This document shows positions 20,570 through 28,041 of a DNA stretch of 28,041 nt, one piece after another. The first letter of the stretch is position 1, and each line of letters begins with the position of its first letter. The notes below the pieces were generated by a model. The model searched no databases. It worked only from the letters and a program-made list of their open reading frames with translations, and was not told the DNA's origin. The DNA is from Silene noctiflora (taxonomy: Eukaryota > Streptophyta > Magnoliopsida > Caryophyllales > Caryophyllaceae): contig VHZZ01006246.1 in NCBI GenBank assembly GCA_009801015.1, forward strand, positions 13,295-41,335, written 5' to 3'. A program made the translations under genes and the position numbers.

Positions 20570-21060
20570 TTCAACAACAACCACTATCTATCTCATACAT
20601 AAGGATTATACTCCAATAGATTATCAATTTCAATTCAATTCAATAATATCTTTCTCTTTCCCTTTCTTTGACTTTGATTTCAACACAATACCATACCAGT
20701 AGGAGGAGTATCTATTTTTTTATTTTTTTATTTTTTTATTTTTTTATTTATTTACCATTTCCGCCATTGGACCCTCGTTGACTACACCTCATTGTTGAGC
20801 TCTCTTTAAAAAGGAAGGAAACTAGTCCTCCTATTTCTGAATAAACCTTTCCTTCCTTACTTCTCTCACGTGTCTCTTCCCCTTTCCCACACGCTCCCTT
20901 ACTTTCCTCATTTTGGGCCTTCTGCATTCTTCATTGGGCTGTCCCCCTCTTCTCAACCCCTCTCCTCATCCACTTGTTTCTCGATATATACCCTTGTAAT
21001 TAGTTTTAGTCCTGTGAAAAAAAATTGCACAGGCTTATCTTCAAAGTTCCGATATATATA
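20570..21060 (-). promoter_or_regulatory. 5' leader and proximal promoter region of the kinase gene
   Basis: This is the stretch upstream of the kinase ATG. It contains a T-rich tandem tract at about 20713-20752 made of ATTTTTTT units (about 4-5 copies, plus strand) and AG-rich sequence on the coding strand beyond it. I cannot place a TATA box or start site with confidence. An in-frame TAG 15 bases upstream of the GTG preceding the ATG supports translation starting at 20569. Confidence 0.4.
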
Positions 21061-22019
21061 ATAAGTTTTAATATATATTACTGAGTCTAATTTAGTGCAA
21101 GTAAAATATGAGTATATGTTATATAAGTGCATTTTTATAAAAAGAGTTGAATTAATCTGATAGATAAATTAACGACTCATTTAAGGTGTATATATTTAAT
21201 GAACCTAACATGATTTTAAAATTATAGATAGATTAATAAAAAGTGCAAGAGAAATATTATACTCATAACATGGACGGAAGTGAAAATAACGCTATATTAT
21301 CTCGACCATGGTAAATCAAACCGTCATAATAATAAAGCCCAACAAAAAAAATAGCCCTTTGCATACCCAGAAACTTCACACTCCCACGATTCCAAAACAT
21401 CCAAGAACTCGAAAATCCGTCAAGAATTGACCTTTCAAATCGTGACATGAAAACAGCGACACACAACCCCTGTTTCGCGAAAATCGTTTGTTTAAAACTA
21501 CATTTCTCTATTCAATTTGCATAAACAATGGTTAATGACTTCGAGACGGTGTAAAAAAATCTCATCTTTCTCCCCTTTTCTCCTTCTTTTCAATTTTTCT
21601 AAACTTATTGTACAAGTGGTTTGTTTTTCGGTCTGTTTTATCGTTCTAACTTTTAATTCCGCATTCTAACATCACTAACAATTTACAATATCATTACTAA
21701 CTGTGACATAACCCACCTTATTACATTGGTTTTTTATTTATTTTTATTAGATGTTTATTTTGACTTTTATTTTATTTCTATTTATTTCTAATTAGTTTAG
21801 TTATTATTTATATCCTATAAATTGACTAACAATAATCATCTAACATAAATTAATCGAGCTAACTTAGTCTAGTTTTTATTTTTCATATATCTTTTGTTCT
21901 TGTATTTTATTTTTGGTTTTATTTGTAATTGTTATTATTATTTCATTTTTGTTGTAATATAATTATTGGTCATTTTTATTTAATTTGAGTCAAGCTATTT
22001 CCCAAAACCCTTATTCTAA
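21061..22019. other. AT-rich intergenic DNA
   Basis: No gene is recognised on either strand. The second half has long T/A-rich runs with weak similarity in style to non-coding parts of LTR elements, but no termini. Confidence 0.5.
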
Positions 22020-22427
22020 TTGACTGGATATTTGATGAGAGTTAAGTCATCATCACACTCAAATCACACACATTTATTTATAAACTCAGCAAATTAAACT
22101 AGCTAATATAGCAAGTAAGCGGAGATCGATCCACAAGGACGCGTGTTCTTAGGAATTACTATTGGGTTTCTTAAAGAGGTGTCTTATATCACAAGTAATT
22201 GGGTTTGAGTAGTTGGTGGTCTAAATTGCTAAATGCAAACAACAATGAATTTTTTTTTTTTAAAAAAAAAAGGATTAAAAATATGAGATTTAAACAAATT
22301 AAGGAAATGAACTAGTCAATTACGGTGTTATGTGTTTCTAGGGGATGATCAAGGGAGTCCATAAATATGAGTCTAAGTTGAGTTGGGTTTCTAACCGGAC
22401 TATAGGGCGAGTCTTTTGGACTAACAA
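22020..22427. other. left flank of LTR copy C, probably an older repeat
   Basis: Non-coding sequence containing GCGGAGATCGATCCACAAGG, a motif I associate with untranslated parts of abundant plant LTR elements, and a poly-T/poly-A junction at 22249-22270. It resumes at 24054 if LTR C is removed. Confidence 0.4.
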
Positions 22428-24053
22428 TATAATACCCCTCACTTTCTTAGTTGAGCACTCGGCCGAGTATATCAGAGTACTCGACCGAGTGTCCCTCACT
22501 CGACCAAGTGAGTGGATCGAGTGTCTTATTTCAGACCCATTTGCGCGTGATGGGGTCCGTGTTATTGGGCATTGATATAAATAACTCCCTTTTTGAGTTT
22601 TTTCTTCATTCTAACAAACCGTAAACACTCTCTACACTCTCTCAAACACCCACAACCCTCTAAAAGCTTCCCATGAACACTAGCAAGAAGACTAAGCCTA
22701 GATTTGGAAGGATTATTCACCAAATTCGATTCCTTCTCATTCCTTTCCACTAGTAAGTTGATACTCATCATTTTCCTTCATTTTTCATGTTAAACCAAAA
22801 CCTAAAATTTGGGATTTTTTTTGGGAGTTGTTAATTAGTGATTATAATTAGTATTATGAGTAATTAACGAGTAATAATAAGAGGTTTTATATAATAGAAC
22901 AGTATAGGATGTATTGTGATGGTAATTATGTGATTTATGTAAGATGAGACGGTTTCATGAGACGAACCTTGCTTGTTTCGAGCTACATTTGGAATATGCT
23001 AAAAGATAAGATTTCCCTACTCAGTTTTGGTAATGTGGATGCTTACTCATTTGTTTACATATGTCATACTTGTAGGTGTTAGTTTTACATGCTAATTAGA
23101 TTTCATTATAACATGTAATTGGGTAATAGTGTCTCAAAGGATATTTGCGTTTGCGGGATTACATTATAACATGTTAATGGGGGATTGCATCTTGAGGTAT
23201 TATTGTGGTTGTTGGTATACATGAGTACATGTTTGATATGCATTATATATGAGAAGAAGCATATTAGTAGGGCTTATGTGTGTGAAAGCATTGTAATTGG
23301 CATATGCATATTGTATATATGTGATTGTGGTGGATGTTGAAGGTTGTTGGTGGGATTGTGGTGGTGATATATGGTTGTTGAGGAGACGTAAGACGGACGA
23401 GATACCGTCTTACGCTTGGATCGCCACCTGGAGCTTCCCACTCCAAGAAGGACGTGCAAGTTAATGACTTGAGTATGGAGGGGCTCTTGTGTGTCACGAC
23501 GCCTGACAGGGGTCCAGTTAGCGTCCAGGCTCGGTACCACGGGTGTGTCCCGAGTACCCATTTTATATTACAAACTGCGGTGTGGCTATCTGGTGGGCGG
23601 TGATGCGGTGTCGTCACCGGATTTTTGATACCGTGGGTGTGTTCCTACATGGTACCAGTGAGGTGGTTGCAGAGTTATGACTCGTACATTCTATTGATGC
23701 ATTGCATATCATATTCATGTTTACATGTCGTGTCTATAATATTTGTATTATCGAAACTGACGTGTGTTGGTTGTGTGTAATTGTCACCTATTTTCGGGGT
23801 GGCCTCTATTGATCCATATGATATTTCCGATCATATGGGGGCAGTTTGAGTACAAGTTTGGTTTTGGTATCGAGCGGGACGCGGGCCGAGTACGGACTTT
23901 GTAGTCGAGTCGAGTTTCATGAAATAGTAGATGTAGATTTCCTTAGCATGGTTGTAGTAGTCTTGACTTGTATTGATTTAGATTCACTGGCTCGGGAAAC
24001 CGAGATGGTAACATCTCCCGATTACCTTGGCCGGGTAAGGAGGGGGTGTTACA
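22428..24053 (+). mobile_element. solo LTR, copy C of the TGTAACACCC family
   Basis: The right end is GGGGGTGTTACA. The left end, TATAATACCCCTC, is its diverged inverted partner (TGTAACACCCCCTC, two transitions). The 5-mer AACAA flanks both sides (22423-22427 and 24054-24058), as expected for an LTR-retrotransposon target duplication. A promoter-like order is visible on the plus strand: three near-palindromic ACTCGRCCRAGT boxes (22457-22509), TATAAATA at 22576-22583, then a CT/AC-rich leader with a possible donor (ACTAGTAAGTTG) near 22753. It has no coding domain. The length (1.63 kb) suits a Ty3/gypsy LTR. The left boundary rests on the diverged terminus and a short duplication. Confidence 0.6.
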
Positions 24054-24370
24054 AACAACCCTACCTAGGTCAAGTGGGTTAGCTCTCACGTACACTTATT
24101 CAACCCACCAACATAGTCTAAATTCTAATAAATCTTAAGGCTTTCGATCTTATAGGAGTGTATAAACAAGTGAAGAATCATACAAGTTGACAAACAAGCA
24201 TTTCATCAAACATGTAATGTGCACTAGTTGTAACTAGAACCTTTAATCAATTATTATTGGACTCAACAGACATGAATTTTCCCTTTAATCAACCCCGCTT
24301 CAAATCCCCCATTAACCCTAGTTAAGACACAACTCACTAATCATCATCATTAGCATGCTAACAATATCAA
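24054..24370. other. right flank of LTR copy C
   Basis: Non-coding, probably the continuation of the older repeat at 22020-22427. No terminus or domain is visible. Confidence 0.35.
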
Positions 24371-24726
24371 TAGTGAGCAGTGCATTCTGATACGCCTTGA
24401 TTGTTAACATGGCTAGCTGGGTTGGATGTGCTTGGGACGAGTCTTCACCTAGCTTAAGATTTTTAGACTTGGTGGTAGTTTAATATAGTTTTGATACATT
24501 TTTTATACATTTTTGGTTATACGTACAGTTTTGACTTTCAGTTTTGGATTTTGGTTGAGATGTATTTACATTTCATAACAGCTATTAAATAGATTACTAA
24601 ATAAAAAATAAACTTGTTTCACGATGGTTGGTTTGATGCATACTACCTCGGGCAATCGAGTTGGTGACTCTCCCATTTGCTAAGAAAGGCCTTGCTAAAG
24701 GCTCCGTGGTGAATCACAGTGTTACA
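24371..24726 (+). mobile_element. truncated LTR, copy D of the same family
   Basis: It ends in CACAGTGTTACA. Upstream it shares CTACCTCGGGCAATCGAG and a GTGAGCAGTG start with the reverse complement of copy A (24940-25215). It lacks the rest of the LTR on its left side. Orientation is the same as copy C. Confidence 0.6.
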
Positions 24727-24904
24727 ACCACGATTGGTTGGGCAAGAGAAACCCTTAAGTTTTGTGTTTTCACAACATTTTTTAATTCATCATAAACTCT
24801 CTGAATATTACATGTAAGAATCGATGTTATTTATAAACATTTACATCATTTCAACTAAAATCGATGTCTTTGTAGCGATGTCAATAAGACTTTTTCTACT
24901 AGTG
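24727..24904. mobile_element. possible CACTA (En/Spm) terminus
   Basis: The right end TTTTTCTACTAGTG is, reversed, CACTAGTAGAAAAA, the usual start of plant CACTA elements. ATCGATGT and GCGATGTC motifs repeat just inside, like subterminal repeats. No second terminus or 3-bp target duplication is found in the window, so at most a fragment is present. Confidence 0.45.
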
Positions 24905-24939
24905 ACATGGAGGAGTGAGTTTTTTATATAGAGTCTCAC

Positions 24940-26022
24940 TGTAACACCCATACACCAAGGTGTTTTACCAAGGACCACCTTAGCATATCGAAGTGTTACC
25001 ATCTCGGTTTCCCGAGGTAGTAAGCATCACAGTTACCATAATGAAACGAGTTTAGAATAAATAAGCTATAAGGTACATACAAAACTCCAAAACCAAAAGA
25101 ACTAAAAGCATAAAGACTCAATGGAAGCTAGAACTGATCATCATCTCGCAAACGACTCATCTGACGCCCATGCATGCTTATTATCAGTACCTGTTAGACT
25201 CACTGCTCACCATACTCTAAATGGATCATAACAGTTTTGAAAACAATAAACGGGGTCAGTCAACTGCATAACCAAAATAAGAATTCACAACAATACAATC
25301 TAATCAAACTGTAACCAGTCAATCCTCCAAACTCCAAAAGTAACCAGTAACCGACTACACACCAAAGTGTGTAGCCCTGCCAGGTTCCCATAGCAACGGG
25401 AAACCCACACCGCCACTGTGGACCACAACCTTACCACATAAGCCCCGCTCATCGCAATGAGCGAACCCAGATAATTAATGTGCACATCCCCTTGTGACGG
25501 GAGCCACAAGGGGCGAACATGGAGTTGGAACCATCTCCAAAAAATGGTCCCACAACAATAACCAGTAGCAGTCTAATTGCAACCACAATGATATAATCAC
25601 ACCACAATATGATAATGCCAATCAATCAACAACGATCACATCTTATACTAATTATGCAACCAACTGAGCAGGAAAAACCCTACCTTTTCGCAATCCGTTA
25701 TACCGCAACCAATCATACAAACGCACAACGAGTAACACGTCGTCACCCACAGTACGATAATCAACAATCAATAACACATACGACGACCAACACTCTAAAC
25801 CCCCAAAACACCCAAATTAGGGTTTATCAAAACCCCTAATGACAACCATAAACCAACTAAAAAAATGCTAGAGACTTACCGACGAAATTAACACGGAAAA
25901 CGAGATGCAAAGACTCACGATCGATCAACCCTAACCTTGGAAATGATTATGATGATTAGAGAAGCTTTGTACGTAGTTTGGGTTTTGAGAAAATGATTAG
26001 GAACTGATTTAGAAATGCTTAA
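24940..26022 (-). mobile_element. LTR copy A (TGTAACACCC family), interrupted by copy B
   Basis: It starts TGTAACACCC and carries GTTACCATCTCGGTTTCCCG, which copy C has in reverse complement. It parallels copy B in order from the terminus onward (for example GACTACACACC..., GTGTGTAGCCCTGCCAG, CCCCGCTCATCGCAA, TGTGCACATCCCCTTG). No matching far terminus is present before copy B begins at 26023, so it is cut there. By comparison with copy C it reads on the minus strand. Confidence 0.65.
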
Positions 26023-26936
26023 TGTAACACCCTCATACACCGAGGTGCCTTAACAAGGACTACCCCAATGTATAAGGGTGGTACCATCTCAGTTTTTCGA
26101 GGTAGTGCACATCATAGTAATTATAATGAAACGTATTAAATATAAAACTTTAAGTCAACGATTACAAGTTTCAAAGATAAATATAACCAACTCAAAAAAA
26201 TAAAATCCAAATGGTGACAAAAGTACAGTGACAACTATCCGGGGGAAGATAGACTACAAAATTGGTGGTGACTCAGCCCTGCCAAACCCCACTAGCAACA
26301 TCAACAGTCATCATCACCTGCTAAACCAATTGCTCACCATCCCCGAATGGATCACCACAGTTTTGAAAACATAAAACGGGGTCAGCCAACTGTATAACCA
26401 AAATAAGAATTCACAATAACACAATCCAATCAAACGGTAACCAATCAATCTTCCAAACTCCATAGTAACTAGGAATCGACTACACACCGAGGTGTGTAGC
26501 CCTGCCAGATTACCCATCGTAACAGGTAATCCACACTGCCAGTGGGACTGCAGCCTTACCACCAAAATCCCCGCTCATCGCAACGAGCGAACCTAAGTCC
26601 ATTAATGTGCACATCCCCTTGCGTCGAGAAACACAAGGGGTGAACAATAGAGGTGAGAATATCTCTCGCAATGGCTCACAATACCAATACCAATACAATA
26701 TCATCATCATAACTCAACTAGTATAATCACAATCCACAATCATAATCATATTACCATCAATCAATCACAGATACCATCTTATAATCAATTATGCTACCAA
26801 CTGAGTAGGGAAATCCTACCTTTTCGCTATCTGTCACACTGCAACCAATCATACAAATGCATAACGAGTAACACATCGGCACCTATAACAATGGTAATCA
26901 AACAATATTAATCACAACCATCACAATCAATCTCTA
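26023..26936 (-). mobile_element. LTR copy B (TGTAACACCC family), interrupted by the next LTR
   Basis: It starts TGTAACACCCTCATACACC and follows copy A through the CGAGTAACAC(A/G)TCG segment at about 26863. It ends abruptly at 26936 where the TGATGTGTC LTR begins. Clear divergence from copy A shows that they are separate insertions rather than a recent tandem duplication. Confidence 0.65.
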
Positions 26937-28041
26937 TGATGTGTCTAATATTTATACGATTTATCTCCATATTTTAGCTCGGTTTTATATGTTTATAGCA
27001 CTATTATTAGTGTTTTATTGAGCTAATCCCGTGTTCTAGATATATTGTTTGTGTTTAGTATGTTTTGTAGGAAATGTAGCTTTTAGTAGCTATTCCCCGT
27101 CAAATATGCAAGTATCAAGTTCACGAGGCTAAGTGGAAGCCAAGATGGATCATGCAAGCAAAACAAAATGGATTGTTGATGAAATGTGGAAGTAAATGGC
27201 CCAAAATGCAAGTCAAAAATATTCAAATGCAAATGTAAACAAATGAGAAATGAAGCCCAAAGAATGAAGTCCAAGTAATAATGTGGAGTTTCTAGCTTAA
27301 TATTCCACATTTGATTCCACAAAATGCAATTAGAAGGACGATTAAGGGTGCATTAAGGCTAAACATTGGATTCCTTGTGCATTAAACCAAACATTGAAGG
27401 CAATTAACTCATATTCACGCGTCTCCGATCGGGGTGGCATGTCCCCAATCGGGGAGATCCTTCCCTAGTTGCTTTGGATTCTTTACGTTTTGGTCTTCAA
27501 ACTACTATTTAAGGAGGGCTTAGCCCTGACTCCTAGGATCAATCTCTTATCATTTTTTTCATATTCTATTTCATACTCTTATCATATTTCTCTTAGCATT
27601 TTCAGAAATTAGTTTAGTTTACATTTTGTATTTTTATTCAATCATTAAGTTCTAATTATAATACAAGTTCAAGTTCTTTTGGTTTACATTGTTCTTATTT
27701 CTCAAGTTACAATCTCAATTCGGTAATTATTTCATTCTAGTATTTACGTTGTTATTCCTTATGTTAGTTTATTTTGCTATCTCATTTACATTTGCTCTTT
27801 AGTTATTAGTCGTTAATTCTTTTACATTTTAGTAATTACATTTCTTTTTACATTTATAATTAGCATTTCATTATGTCTATGTTTATCATTACATTCTCAG
27901 TTGGTTTTACTTTTAAAATGAGTGAGTAGTTTTATTTTGTTTAGGGATTAGGGGAGCCATGCATGAGTTAGTAATTTATCATGTTAGATTAGAATGTTAT
28001 AATATTGCATAAATGTTTCTACACATGTTTGTTTTGTAATT
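26937..28041 (+). mobile_element. 5' part of a TGATGTGTC-type LTR (Ty3/gypsy Tat-like), cut by the window end
   Basis: It starts TGATGTGTCTAATATTTATA directly after CTCTA, the presumed 5-bp target site, inside copy B. The plus strand shows promoter-like order: GC-rich boxes CTCCGATCGGGG (27423-27434) and CCCCAATCGGGGAG (27443-27456), TATTTAA at 27506-27512, then a T-rich region. No primer-binding site or coding domain is reached. The start sequence and long non-coding LTR remind me of the Tat/Retand lineage, but the lineage is a guess. Orientation is set by the TATA-like box. Confidence 0.5.

Noticed and set aside
21263..21466. 67-codon ORF on the minus strand upstream of the kinase gene
   Set aside because: There is no recognisable domain and no splice partners. 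The surrounding sequence is AT-rich intergenic DNA.
22246..24053. Alternative left boundary for LTR copy C at TGAATTTT (22246)
   Set aside because: It also has AACAA in front. However, the start at 22428 has both AACAA and a terminus matching the inverted right end (TATAATACCCC versus TGTAACACCCC), so I preferred that.
24222..24904. CACTAGT at 24222 paired with ACTAGTG at 24904 as a complete CACTA element
   Set aside because: The left end does not continue as GTAGAAAAA and the flanking trinucleotides (GTG and ACA) do not match. Only the right terminus is credible.
25914..25918. CTCAC as the right target duplication of LTR copy A (left flank CTCAC at 24935-24939)
   Set aside because: It is not directly preceded by an LTR-like terminus (GGGTGTTACA relative or CA), so the match is probably chance.
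1..28041. CRISPR array, operon, prophage or other prokaryotic system
   Set aside because: Spliceosomal introns, plant gene families and plant transposons dominate. The short tandem repeats present are microsatellites or duplications without spacer structure.

Overview
The window is nuclear DNA of a flowering plant, most likely a eudicot. It is AT-rich and has GT-AG introns of typical plant size, Stowaway, hAT-like and Mutator-like insertions, plant Ty1/copia and Ty3/gypsy-type LTR sequence, and two genes of well-known plant families. I cannot name the species.

Layout. Bases 1-1100 hold a possible lone exon with a hairpin over its acceptor (44-158) and a 515-bp hAT-like element (282-796). A two-exon Yippee-like zinc-binding gene lies on the plus strand (1606-2421, 106 aa). 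It converges on a 17.2-kb germinal-centre/Ste20-type protein kinase gene on the minus strand (3411-20569). I could resolve all 22 coding exons of that gene; every junction is GT-AG and in frame, giving 731 aa. Only about 13% of the kinase span is coding.

The kinase introns are packed with mobile DNA. The last one (5355 bp) carries a (CT)31 tract, Stowaway-type MITEs, a degenerate ATGG-rich element and a broken, antisense Ty1/copia remnant, much of it between two ~90-bp direct repeats. Intron 8 holds a 987-bp Mutator-like element with a perfect 9-bp target duplication, which seems to have captured two exons of a membrane-protein gene (a Pack-MULE). Intron 1 holds a 153-bp hAT MITE with a perfect 8-bp target duplication and a 9.9-copy heptamer array. 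Introns 4, 9 and 18 each hold a small element.

From about 21000 to the end I see no host gene. The stretch is AT-rich intergenic DNA followed by a nest of LTR sequences. Four diverged copies of one LTR family (ends TGTAACACCC / GGGTGTTACA) lie in both orientations, and copy B cuts copy A. An unrelated TGATGTGTC-type LTR interrupts B and runs off the window.

The two host genes have no evident joint function beyond being convergent neighbours. I found no prokaryote-style system. The observations most worth following are the Pack-MULE with its captured membrane-protein exons, an RFxV-type peptide inside the kinase C-terminal half, and the transposon-swollen last intron that separates the acidic tail of the kinase from the rest.
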